Source: Amanita rubescens (taxonomy: Eukaryota > Basidiomycota > Agaricomycetes > Agaricales > Amanitaceae). From it: 64,000 bases of DNA. Shown piece by piece: positions 41,194-51,094 of the stretch. The translations under genes and the position numbers were made by a program. The notes under the pieces are model-generated. The model was not told the DNA's origin. It did not search any database and was given only the letters and a program-made list of their open reading frames with translations. The stretch covers positions 1-64,000 of the forward strand of contig WION01000276.1 in the NCBI GenBank assembly GCA_015039365.1. Reading direction: 5' to 3'. Position 1 is the first letter of the stretch. Each line of letters opens with the position of its first letter.

Positions 41194-41628
41194 TCAGCTT
41201 GGGATTTGCATCATGACATCTTCATACCTTGTTCTGTTGTACTATTGGCTCACGATATATATTTAGTACACGGCCTACCGAACGACATTAATATTTGAAC
41301 CTTATGACAGATCAAACGGGACTCGCCGCAGAGTCCCATGGCTAACGATGCTACAAGCTCAGACTCGGTGGTGTACCGATCAATCGATCAAGATTCGAAT
41401 TTCAGGGTCACGCTACGGATTTTTTTTACTACTTTCGTGTATCAGTGATTCTGTTCAAGTCCCATGTGCGCAGGGCCATTTCATGATCATCCTCAGGTTA
41501 TTAGAAATTCTAACGCTGATTCGAGAGTCGTGAAAAGAACCACCAGATCGCGCACATCAAAGCCGCGTGTCACACTTGGTGGCATTGCAAGTTGATGTCA
41601 CATACAGTTCCTTCTTCTGCCCCAAATT
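41194..41628. other. Spacer between SET1 and SET2
   Basis: No coding content. It is partly similar to the SET2-SET3 spacer, for example a GGTCACGCTACGGATTTTTTT word and GGCATTGCAAGTTGA just upstream of the next gene, consistent with duplication of a gene-plus-spacer unit. Confidence 0.5.
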
Positions 41629-42978
41629 ATGGAGTCCTGGATGAAGCGCGGGTTCCTAAAAAATCCAGGAACCTCTTCAAAACTTGCTTCTGGTGCGGCG
41701 AAAAAAACCGCCGACGACCACTCTTTGGATGTCAGTTCGAAACCAGACAGATCTCTTACCTCTGCTATTGCAATTACACAAAATCAGCCGTTCAAGATAC
41801 CAGGTATAGAGATAATTGATGAAGATATCCCGGCTATGGGACGCTTCCCTGGGGGGCCCCGCAAGGACGCGTACATAATCAAGTTGCCCTACAATGATGA
41901 CAATCATACCACGGAACCATATGCCATTTCTCTCCTCTACACTGGTGCCCAGGAAGCGTTGGCAGCCATTCCAGGATTTCCTACTCCTTACAAGCCTTCT
42001 ATCCGGGTGCATTACCGCATTGGCGATACGCCAGGTGCTGGAAAGGGCATGTTTGCCTTAACCGACCTCGACACCGGGGACCTCATTGCCCGCGAAAGAC
42101 CACTATGCCTGTTCCCGCTAGCCATTCCCGTTGACAGTTATGCTGGAATGGACGCGGTTATTATGCGGACTCTGTCAAAGATGAAGCCAGCAGACGTCCT
42201 AGACTACTTTGACTTGGCCAACTGCAAGACCGAAGGGGGTCCCGCTTCAGGTATCTGGAGAACTAATGGCCTCGATGCGAAGCGCATGCCGGGCGAATAC
42301 AATGGTAGATACACTTGCATTTGTCGCGACCTCTCTCGTGTCAATCACAGGTCTGTCAGTAGCCGCGTATTATCTTTCAGAGTCTCTGACAATCATTACA
42401 GCTGCTCTCCAAACGCGACTTATCGATGGGTCCTCAATGACCTTATGTATGAGCTCCGCGCTCTACGCCCTATCAAGAAGGGAGAAGAGATTTGCATTTC
42501 ATATGTCAATTATCTCCGGAGCCGCTCAGCTCGGCAAGAACATCTACAGTCCTCCTACGCATTCGCATGCATGTGTTCAGGTTGTTCTTCCATACCTCCG
42601 TCAGAAATCCCTCGTAGCGATGCTCGTCGAGGGTTACTGGAATGGTCCAGGGAGAACGAGGATGCAAACGATGATTCTATGCTGAACGCATGGTGCGAGA
42701 ATACCTCTCTTCCAGACGATTACGTCATTAGCGATACGATGAAGTTCGTCAACATACTGGAAGAGGAGAGACTCATCCACGAGTACATTTGCAAGATATA
42801 CTACTCTAGACTTACCAAGGCTTATTGCGCGTTGAAAGACGCAAAGAATGCTAAACTTTGGGCTAAACGAATGGCGCTGATGGTCACAGCTGCCGATGGC
42901 GATGATATGGGCTGGAATAAAGTTGCCGATTCGCCCGAGTCAACGGACTGGTGGGGTCGGAGGAAGAGTCATTCTTGA
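41629..42978 (+). CDS. SET-domain protein 2 of tandem array
   Basis: Close paralogue of copies 1 and 3 throughout, including the start MESWMKRGFL. The intron is 42351-42401 (51 nt, a multiple of three, without a stop), and splicing yields RVNHSCSPNATYRW. Product is 432 residues when spliced. Motifs: VHYRIGDTPGAGKGMFALTD, ARERPLCLFP, GEEICISYVNYLRSRS, post-SET CMCSGCS, and the tail ADSPESTDWWGRRK. The N-terminal 60 residues before the SET domain are the most variable part between copies. A presumed protein lysine methyltransferase with unknown substrate. Confidence 0.85.
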   Translation: MESWMKRGFLKNPGTSSKLASGAAKKTADDHSLDVSSKPDRSLTSAIAITQNQPFKIPGIEIIDEDIPAMGRFPGGPRKDAYIIKLPYNDDNHTTEPYAISLLYTGAQEALAAIPGFPTPYKPSIRVHYRIGDTPGAGKGMFALTDLDTGDLIARERPLCLFPLAIPVDSYAGMDAVIMRTLSKMKPADVLDYFDLANCKTEGGPASGIWRTNGLDAKRMPGEYNGRYTCICRDLSRVNHRSVSSRVLSFRVSDNHYSCSPNATYRWVLNDLMYELRALRPIKKGEEICISYVNYLRSRSARQEHLQSSYAFACMCSGCSSIPPSEIPRSDARRGLLEWSRENEDANDDSMLNAWCENTSLPDDYVISDTMKFVNILEEERLIHEYICKIYYSRLTKAYCALKDAKNAKLWAKRMALMVTAADGDDMGWNKVADSPESTDWWGRRKSHS

Positions 42979-43328
42979 TCAGCTTGGGATTCGGCGGCAT
43001 CTTCTTGTTCTGTTGTACTTTTTGACTCGCAAACCCATATGTATATTTGATACACGGCTTACCGAACGTCATTTGAACCAATGATCCAGGGTCACGCTAC
43101 GGATTTTTTTCATTTTCTCGGAACTTTCGCGTATCAATGATTCTGTTTCAAGCCCTATGTGTGCAAGGCCATTGCATGATTATTCTGCTATTCCGAGAAG
43201 AAACTCTAATGCTGATTCGAGAATTTTCGTCAAAGGAACCACCAGATCATCGCGCACTGACTTCAGCATAAAAGCCGCGCGTCACACTGTGGCATTGCAA
43301 GTTGACGTTCCTTCCTCCGCCCCAAACT

Positions 43329-44687
43329 ATGGAGTCCTGGATGAAGCGCGGGTTCCTGAAACATTCAGGAACCTCTTCAAAGCTTGCCTCTACTTCATCG
43401 AAAAAAACTGCCGACGACCACTCTTCGGATGTCAGTTCGAAACCAGACAGATCTCTTACTTCTAGCAATGCAATTGTACAAAATCAGCCGCAAGAAGCGT
43501 TCAAAATACCAGCTATAGCAATCATCGATGACGATATCCCGGGCATTGGACGCTTCCCTGGGGGGCGCAGGGAGGCGTACATAACCAAGTTGCCATATGG
43601 TGACAACTATACCACGGAACCATATACCATTTCTCTCCTCTACCCCGGTGCCAAGGAAGCGTTGGTAGCCATTCCAGGATTTCCCGCTCCTTACAGCCCT
43701 TCTATCCGGGTGCACTACCGTATTGGCGATGCGCCGGGTGCTGGAAAAGGCATGTTTGCCTTAACCGACCTCGACACCGGGGACCTCATTGCCCGCGAAA
43801 GACCATTATGCTTGTTCCCGCAAGCCATGCCGGGCAACAGTTACACTGACTCGGACATGATTGTTATGCAGACTCTGTCAAAGATGAAGCCAGCAGACAT
43901 CCTAGACTACTTTGACTTGGCCAACTGCAAGACCGAGGCAGGTCCCGCTTCAGGTATTATGGCAACCAATAACCTCAATGCAGCACGCATGCCGGGCGAA
44001 TACGATGGTAGATACGCTTGCATTTGTCGCGACCTCTCTCGTGTCAATCACAGGTCTGTCAGTAGCCGCGTATTGACTTTCAGAGTCTCTGACAATCATT
44101 ACAGCTGCTCTCCGAACGCGACTTATCGATGGGTGCTCAAGGACCTTATGTATGAGCTCCGCGCTGTACGCCGTATCAAGAAAGGAGAAGAGATCTGCAT
44201 CCCATATATCAATTATCTCGGGAGCCGCTCAGTTCGGCAGGAACATCTACAGTCCTCCTACGCATTCACATGCAGGTGTTCAGGTTGCTCCCTACCACCG
44301 TCAGAAATCCCTCGCAGCGATATTCGTCGAGGGTTACTGGATTTGTCCAGGGTAAACGAAAATGCAAACGATGATTCCATGCTAAACGCATGGTGCGAGA
44401 ATACCTCTCTTCCCGATGACTACGTCATTAGCAATACCATGAAATTTGTCACCATACTGGAAGAGGAGAAACTCATCCAGAAGGACATTTGCAAGATGTA
44501 CTACTCTCGACTTACCAAGGCTTATTGCGCGTTGAAAGACGCAAGGAATGCTAAAATCTGGGCTAAACGAACGACGCTGATGGTCACAGCTGCCGATGGC
44601 GATGATATGGGCTGGAATAAAGTTGCCGATTCGCCCGAGTCTACCAATTGGTGGGGTCGTAGGAAGAGACAGCTCTCTCGTTCTTGA
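43329..44687 (+). CDS. SET-domain protein 3 of tandem array
   Basis: Near-duplicate of copies 1 and 2. The first ATG, at 43329, starts MESWMKRGFLKHSGT; codons upstream lack an ATG. The intron 44054-44104 is 51 nt and frame-neutral. The spliced protein has 435 residues with RVNHSCSPNATYRW. Other motifs are VHYRIGDAPGAGKGMFALTD, GEEICIPYINYLGSRSVRQE and FTCRCSGCSLPPSEIPRSDI. The ending is WWGRRKRQLSRS, slightly longer than in copy 1. The SET-C motif reads IPYINY where others have ISYVNY or ITYVNY, so Ser/Thr is replaced by Pro next to the catalytic Tyr, which may affect activity. Confidence 0.85.
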   Translation: MESWMKRGFLKHSGTSSKLASTSSKKTADDHSSDVSSKPDRSLTSSNAIVQNQPQEAFKIPAIAIIDDDIPGIGRFPGGRREAYITKLPYGDNYTTEPYTISLLYPGAKEALVAIPGFPAPYSPSIRVHYRIGDAPGAGKGMFALTDLDTGDLIARERPLCLFPQAMPGNSYTDSDMIVMQTLSKMKPADILDYFDLANCKTEAGPASGIMATNNLNAARMPGEYDGRYACICRDLSRVNHRSVSSRVLTFRVSDNHYSCSPNATYRWVLKDLMYELRAVRRIKKGEEICIPYINYLGSRSVRQEHLQSSYAFTCRCSGCSLPPSEIPRSDIRRGLLDLSRVNENANDDSMLNAWCENTSLPDDYVISNTMKFVTILEEEKLIQKDICKMYYSRLTKAYCALKDARNAKIWAKRTTLMVTAADGDDMGWNKVADSPESTNWWGRRKRQLSRS

Positions 44688-45105
44688 TCAGCTTGGGATT
44701 TGCATGGACATCAGCCGTGGCATCTTCATATCTTGTTCTGTTGTACTGTTGACACACGAAAACCCAGATGTATATTTTGCACACGGCCTACCAGACGTCA
44801 TTTCAATTGAACGCATGGCTCCAGTTACATTTAGATCCCCAGTTCCAAAAGGGACTCCCGCCACAAGGTCCTATGGCAAACGACGATACAAGATACAGGA
44901 CTCTGTGGTGCGCTGATCAATCGATCCACGTTACGCCCCAGAACTTTCGCCTGATTCGAGAGTCACGATCGTCGAACACTTTTGAATTTTCTTCGCGTGA
45001 CGGTAAATTACGATCGTTCAACATTTAACGTGTCAATATCTAGTGTCACCGTGACAGCGCCTCCCTTCTTCTATCCACGTCTTGCCCTGTACCCTGCCGT
45101 CCTGA
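44688..45105. other. Spacer between SET3 and SET4
   Basis: No gene seen. The part just upstream of SET4 (about 44985-45105) resembles the region upstream of SET5 (about 48645-48758), sharing TTCTTCGCGTGA-like and AGTGTCACCGTGACAG words. Copies 4 and 5 therefore derive from one duplication that included the promoter. Confidence 0.5.
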
Positions 45106-46376
45106 ATGAAGCGCGGATTCTTGTTAAGCGGTTCAAAGCCATACAAATCTCTGGCTTCTGGCGTGGCAATCGCACCAGATGAGCTGCGGGGAACGTTCAA
45201 AATACCTGCCATACCCACCAGGGAGAATATTCCGGAAATAGGAACCCCCCCTGCACCGGGGCTCAGTTACATGAGAATAACTCAATTTCCATTCCACACT
45301 GCGGTAGGGGAACCATACTCCATTTTTCTCCTCTACCCCGGTGCCAAGGAGGCGATTTCAGCCATTCCAGGTCTCCCTACCCCTTATATGCCTTCTCTCC
45401 GGGTGCATTATCGCATTGGCGATGCACCGGGTGCTGGAAAGGGCATGTTCGCTTTAACAGACCTCGACACCGGGGACCTCATTCTCCGCGAAAGACCGTT
45501 GTTGCTGTTCCCGCGCTATACTTTTGGCAACATTACTTCCCTGCAGATGATTTTTATGCGAATGATAACTTCGATGAAGCTAGAAGATTGTGCAGAATTT
45601 ATCAAGTTGGCAAACTGCAAAACTGAAGGGGATCCCATTGTAGGGATCATGCACACTAATGCACTGAATGCGTTACGCATGCCAGGCCCATATGATGGTA
45701 GATACGGTGGCGTTTGTCTCGATCTTTCTCGTGTCAATCACAGGTCAGTGGCCGCGCGTGCACTTTCAAAGTCCCTCACAATCATTTGAACAGCTGCTCT
45801 CCGAACGCGACTTGTCGCTGGATTCTTAAAGACATTATGTTTGAACTTCGTGCTTTGCGCCCTATCAAGAAAGGCGAACAGATTTTCATCTCATATATCT
45901 ATTTACTCCAATCGCGCTCGGATAGGCAAGAGCACCTACAATCCAGTTACGCTTTCGCTTGTACCTGTCCATCGTGCTCCCTTCCTCCCTCCGGAATATC
46001 TCATAGCGACATTCGCCGAAACTTACTGGAAAATCGAGGGACGATAGGCGACCCGAACGATGATTCTATCCTAAATACATGGATCAAGGATATCTCTCTT
46101 CCTGATGATCATGTCATTGGTCACTCCTTGAAGTTCGTTGATATAATGAATGCGGAGGGGTTTGTTGATGAGCAAGTCTGCGAGTTGCATTACCAGCGAC
46201 TTGCCAAGGCTTATTGCGCATTGAAAGACGCAGAGAACGCCAAACTCTGGGCTAAGCGAACGGCACAGATTGTCATGGCTATTTATGGCGATGACTATGG
46301 GTGGAACAAAGTTGCAGATTCGCCCGAGTCAACGGATTGGTGGGGTCGTAGGAAGAGAGGGCTTTCTTGTTCTTGA
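45106..46376 (+). CDS. SET-domain protein 4 of tandem array
   Basis: Start is MKRGFLLSGSKPYK at 45106. In copies 1-3 this Met is the fifth codon; here the ancestral first codon is lost and the TGG codon before Met is TGA. The intron is 45744-45793 (50 nt, not a multiple of three, containing TGA), so splicing is obligatory, giving RVNHSCSPNATCRW. Product is 406 residues. Motifs: VHYRIGDAPGAGKGMFALTD, LRERPLLLFP, GEQIFISYIYLLQSRSDRQE, FACTCPSCSLPP, tail ADSPESTDWWGRRK. It is closest to copy 5. Confidence 0.85.
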
Positions 46377-47021
46377 TCAGCTTAGCTGCATTACTGTGTT
46401 CATCATATACTATGAAAGTGACCTTTGCTGGCAGACTCCTATTGAGTCAGGGACGAACCATGTCGCCTCCCCGAGGATTCTTACCTCTTTTTTATTTTTA
46501 TGTTGGATTATCAGACCATATTTATTAAAAAAGTAAGACATGGGTGCATTGAATGAAGATAAGTGGCTGTAGGTATCGGGCACTTAGCCGCCTTGGCAGG
46601 GTGTTGGTCTATTCTGAATTTGCAAGAGAGCTCAACTTCATGCAAGCTTTACAGCAGGTGAATAGGAAGATCGGTGAACAGAAGGCAGTCGTGCAATGTT
46701 ACTCGGACTGAAAGCGAGGTTTGGGTACTACGCTCAAGCTGCACAGGTGCTCAAGCGCTCAGAAGTGGCTTGGTGGAATGCAGTGTGACAGGCAAATAAC
46801 CCTGCTCGGACTGGTGGCCATCCCCCTGCCACACGCCGTACCTCTACAGAGTCAACCTGCAGCGTGGGCGTAGGTTAGGGTACGGGTGCGCAATGTGTTT
46901 CTCGATAAATTCACATTCAATTACATGATGGCTGCCAACTCCACGTCATCTCAGTAGCAGCATGTGGAGAGAGTCGGATATAGGCCGGTCGATGACTACT
47001 TTACATCGCTCTCTGAGAACC
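46377..47021. other. No gene recognised
   Basis: Between SET4 and the end of the minus-strand F-box gene. Only short ORFs. No repeat was noticed. Confidence 0.35.
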
Positions 47022-48508
47022 CTAATACGCTTTGCTGTCAGTTGCATCAATCTCGTGTGCATAAGTCCACCACTCGTCATAAGCCAGCTGCGACTTATGC
47101 CACCGCGTCAAAGACACCCCAAGCTCGTCAAACTGCTCCTTCTCGCCGCCTTTCCAATAAGGTACATCCTCGTTATACTCTAGCTCCTTCGCCCCGCTCG
47201 CTCGAAATGCGTCCACTAACACAGACGCGCTCAGTGACCAAAAACCACAACCCAGAAAAGCAAGCTTCTTGAGCGGAATCTTTGGATTGCGGGCAAACTT
47301 CTCCATCAACTTGTCATCAAACGCGTTCCACGTAGATGGCACGTGAAAATATACCTCATGCTGCGTAATGCACTCCAGCTTTGGAAACGGTGGTCCTCCA
47401 TCCTCTCCAAACAGCAGCCATTCCCAGGAACGTCGTGACAAATACACCTCAGTGATCGCAAATCGCCGCACATTTCGGCACCGCAACGCGAAGAGCTTCA
47501 GCGTGTTGTACACCCATTCTAACACCCAATGGTCCCAATCTATGTCAGGGCCCTCTGACGAGTCTCTATACGTTGGTCCACGCGATGCGTCCAAATGCAA
47601 ATCCTCCAGCACGGGCGCCGCGATACATCTAATCAAGTCGAAAGCCGTACCAGGCACCGACACCGCCAAATGCTTCAACTTTGGTAGCTGAATGTTTTGC
47701 GAAATTGAACGTCCCTTGATCGGGCGCCACTCACTCATATCGTCTGGGTTATCCAAAAAATGGTGCTTCATCCATAACGACTCCAACTGCGGTGTGCAAT
47801 GGAGAAGCGCTGCGATGAGTGACGGGTAACAGCTGTACCGCTCAAGTGATCCATCCAGGATGAGCGTGGTCAGTTGAGAAAAGGACGCAGAGGAGGGAAG
47901 CATCGGTAGTGCGTCGTGGAAGCTATTCATATGAAGCTTTCGCAGGTTTGGAAACATCATAGAGGTGTTTACGAGAACTAAGTCCAGTCGTGGCCAAACA
48001 GATGGTTTCGTTGACTCGTAAACCGACAGAGCGGAAAACACTTCGAGCGCCGGGATCGCCTCAGACTTTGGGAAGACATCGTGGACGATAGCGCCCGCCG
48101 TCATTGTTCTATGAGTGCTGAGCTCGAAATGGTGGATCTGCAGTGGGCGTTGAACTCTGATAAGACTTTGCACATGGCAGATACTTTTGCAGTGTGCTCG
48201 TTCTCGGTAAGGAGCCTTATACGCACGTCGAGGAGCCGGCCCCTCGCACGCGAGATCCTTTCACGAAGAATAGGGGGTCCGTCGGTCGTAACTTGGTGAG
48301 GTCCGAGGAGCACGGTCGTCCAAAGCGATGTCGTAGAGAATGCGACGGTAGCGAATGCTTTGCAGGTTTCCCATATGGCTGGATTGTAACATTGGGTGAA
48401 TATTTCGCCTAGAACCTCAGCTGGGAGGTCAAAGCACCTGGAGATCCCAGAGTTTGATCCTTTTGTAGCTGGGTCAAGATGAGTTTGACCCACTCTTGAA
48501 TGTTGCAT
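47022..48508 (-). CDS. F-box protein, possibly frameshifted
   Basis: Two overlapping minus-strand frames form one protein. The first (48508-48101) contains the F-box FDLPAEVLGEIFTQCYNPAIW followed by ...TTSLWTTVLLGPHQVTTDGPP. The second (48173-47022) has LRR-like strands such as MFPNLRKLHMNSFHDAL, LKHLAVSVPGTAFDLIRCIA and FPKLECITQHEVYFHVPS, and ends ARGA-like near 47022 (HEIDATDSKAY). They overlap around 48100-48173, where protein similarity should pass from ...LSEFNAHCR to QIHHFELSTHR. I see no convincing intron there, so a one-base indel is likely. It is either a recent pseudogene or a sequencing artefact. The gene sits inside the SET array on the opposite strand. Confidence 0.65.
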
Positions 48509-48758
48509 TTTCTTAAATCTTCGGGTCCAGAGCCGAGTCTACCTGGGAGTAAGTACCCCTGAGGCTGAATACGATCGTTGATGTAAAATTCCCACGACAA
48601 CATTTATGTGACCCGGAGAAGAAGAATTCATGCTCGCTACTTTAACTTTTCTTCGCGTGACCGCGGTGAATAGTGCGACTGCGATGGTTCTATCCAGTGT
48701 CACCGTGACAGTGCCTTTCTTCTCTATCCACGTCTTTCCCCAAACCCTGGAGTTCTGA

Positions 48759-50019
48759 ATGAAGCGCGGGTTCCTGTTAAGCGGTTCAAAGCCGTACAAA
48801 TCTCTTGCGTCAGGCGTGGCAATCGCACCGGATAAGCCCCGAGGAACGTTCAAAATACCTGCCATACCCATCTTGGAGGATATCGGGGAAATGGGACCCC
48901 TCCGACCTGTGGGGAACCACTGCGCGAGGATAACTCGTTTTCCATTCAATGCGGTGGGGGAACCATACTCCATTTTTCTCCTCTACCCCGGTGCCAAGGA
49001 GGCGATTTCAGCCATTCCAGGTTTCCCTACCCCTTATAGGCCTTCTCTCAGGGTACACTATCGCATTGGCGATGCGCCGGGTGCTGGAAAGGGCATGTTT
49101 GCTTTAACAGACCTCGACACTGGGGACCTCATTCTCCGTGAAAGACCGTTAATGCTATTCCCGCTCACTATTGTTGGCAACGGCCTTACTACTGTGGAGG
49201 TGATTCTTATGCAGGTTATAATGGGGATGAAGCCGGAAGACTGTGCAGAATTTTTCAAGTTGACAAACTGCGGAACCGAAGAGCACCCCATTTTAGGGAT
49301 TATGAGCACTAATTCGATCTGTGCAAAACGCATGCCAGGCGTATATGCTGGTAGATACGCCGGGGTTTGTCGCGATCTTTCTCGTGTCAATCACAGGTCA
49401 GTACTGTCAGTAGCCGCACGTGCACTTTCGAAGTCCCCACAATCATTTGAACAGCTGCTCTCCGAACGCGACTTGTCGCTGGATTCTTAAAGACATTATG
49501 TATGAACTTCGTGCTTTGCGCCCTATCAAGAAAGGCGAACAGATTTTCATCTCATATGTCCCTTTACTCCAATCGTGCTCGGATAGGCAAGAGAAGCTAC
49601 AATCTCAGTATAACTTTGCTTGTAGCTGCCCGTCATGCTCCCTTCCTCCTTCTGAAATATCTCGTAGCGACATTCGTCGAAACTTGTTGAATATGGCGAT
49701 AGGCGATCCGAACGACGATTCTGTCCTGAATGCGTGGATCGAAGATATCTCTCTTCCTGATGATGACGCCATTGCTTTCTCCTTGAAGATCGTTAACATA
49801 ATGAATGCGGAGGGGTTTGTTGATGAGCAAGTCTGCAAGTTGCATTACCCACGACTTTCCAAGGCTTATTGCGCGTTGAAAGACGCAGAGAATGCCAAAC
49901 TCTGGGCTAAGCGAACGGCACAGATTATTACAGCTGAAGATGGCGATGATCATGGCTGGAACAAAGTTGCAGATTCGCCCCAGTCAACGGATTGGTGGGG
50001 TCGTAGGAAGAGGTCGTAG
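48759..50019 (+). CDS. SET-domain protein 5 of tandem array
   Basis: Start MKRGFLLSGSKPYK at 48759, with the same lost upstream codons as copy 4 (GAGTTCTGA before the ATG). The intron is 49397-49454 (58 nt, not frame-neutral), and splicing gives RVNHSCSPNATCRW. The product has 400 residues. Motifs: VHYRIGDAPGAGKGMFALTD, LRERPLMLFP, GEQIFISYVPLLQSCSDRQE, FACSCPSCSLPPSEISRSDI, and the tail VADSPQSTDWWGRRKRS. The final element has Gln where other copies have Glu (SPQST). The F-box gene separates it from copy 4. A Mutator-like MITE lies just downstream. Confidence 0.85.
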
Positions 50020-50342
50020 GTTTTCAGAATTGCCACAAGCAGATTAATTGCAGACTCCTACCCAGTCTCACGGAGCGGCGCTTGAGGCTTGACGATGTTA
50101 TGTAAGCCGCTTGCTCCAGGGAGACTGGTACTTAACAATAGTAAACAAATGCTCGGCACGATGTGACATGACAATGTCACTGAAAGGAATAGTCAAAATA
50201 TTCTTCCTCGCCATCGTTGGCTCTCTGCGTGCGTTGTTAAGGACCTAAGTTATATTGTTGTCGCTTCCCTACATTTCCTGGTCCTTGGACTTGGTAGAGA
50301 GGCATAGCTGTCCTATATCAGATACCTATGAACTAATACTTC

Positions 50343-50424
50343 ATGTTTCCGTGTGGCTGAGTGGTTAAGGTGTCAAGTATTTTTGTTTGGTTGAGGGTTC
50401 AATTCCAGCTTGACCCACCTTTTT
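50343..50424 (+). other. tRNA-like Pol III unit inside the MITE
   Basis: Box A TGGCTGAGTGG (50354-50364), box B GGTTCAATTCC (50396-50406) matching the GGTTCRANTCC consensus, and a T5 terminator at 50420-50424. The sequence after the T arm does not pair with the 5' end and the T stem has mismatches, so it is not a working tRNA. It is a tRNA-derived SINE or relic. Confidence 0.55.
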
Positions 50425-50515
50425 CTACATGACACAAATGACTGCTGTGTGAGCCATGCTCTCGTAGATGTAAGTCAAAATGCTGGCAACTTAATATGGC
50501 TAAAGCTGAAGGTGT

Positions 50516-50600
50516 AAAAAGGTTGAGCATACCGGGATTTGAACCCTCAGCCTGGCAAAAATTAGCAAGCATCATAACCACTAAGCCAAACAGGCAATTA
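50516..50600 (-). other. Second tRNA-like Pol III unit, convergent with the first
   Basis: On the minus strand: box A TGGCTTAGTGG (50588-50578), box B GGTTCAAATCC (50545-50535), T5 terminator at 50520-50516. It can be aligned along its length with the plus-strand unit at 50343-50424, so the two are diverged inverted copies. Acceptor-stem pairing is lacking. Confidence 0.55.
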
Positions 50601-51094
50601 TAATATGGCACCACTGGTTACATATATAGACCAATCCCACCAGGCAGCTCAGCTTAAACAGGCATGGAGGCAACAACATTCTTAATTTCATTATCAAAGC
50701 TAGATTATATAGAGTGTACACGAGCCCAAAGAAAAGAAAAGAGAATATGATTGCGGCGTGACAGCTCGGCATCCTCAATCATTTGTTTACTATTGTTAAG
50801 TACCAGTCTCCCTGGAGCGAACGTCTTACATAACATCGTCAAGACCGCTCCGTGAGACTGGGTAGGAGTCTGGATTAATTGCGCTTCTCCCTTACCCTAA
50901 TCATATTGTTGATTCACGCGTCGAGCAACGATCGACGTCTATTTAAAGCAAGTGTTGATTGATGTTGAATGATCGAATGATCGGCTGATCGATTAGCCTT
51001 TATTGGTGATCAGTCCAAATGGGCTTCAATTGAACGTTTATTACGTTTGACTGTCCACTTCTTAACTCCCCCCAAATCCCCTCTCTCCAAAAAC

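Larger units (their letters stand above)
50051..50872. mobile_element. Mutator-like MITE with about 97-bp TIRs and 9-bp TSD
   Basis: Left end 50051-50150 starts CAGACTCCTACCCAGTCTCA. The right end 50776-50872 is its near-perfect reverse complement, with one small indel. Immediately outside both ends is GATTAATTG (50042-50050 and 50873-50881), a 9-bp direct duplication. Long TIRs plus a 9-bp target duplication are characteristic of Mutator-like elements. At 822 bp with no transposase frame, it must be non-autonomous. It inserted between SET5 and SET6. The intact duplication and similar TIRs suggest a fairly recent insertion. Confidence 0.85.

Noticed and set aside
48539..48973. 144-codon minus-strand ORF
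   Set aside because: It is the antisense shadow of the start of SET copy 5. Similar antisense ORFs occur under the other SET copies.
50343..50600. Functional tRNA genes in the MITE
   Set aside because: Boxes A and B are good, but the acceptor stem cannot pair and the T stem has mismatches. Kept only as tRNA-like units.
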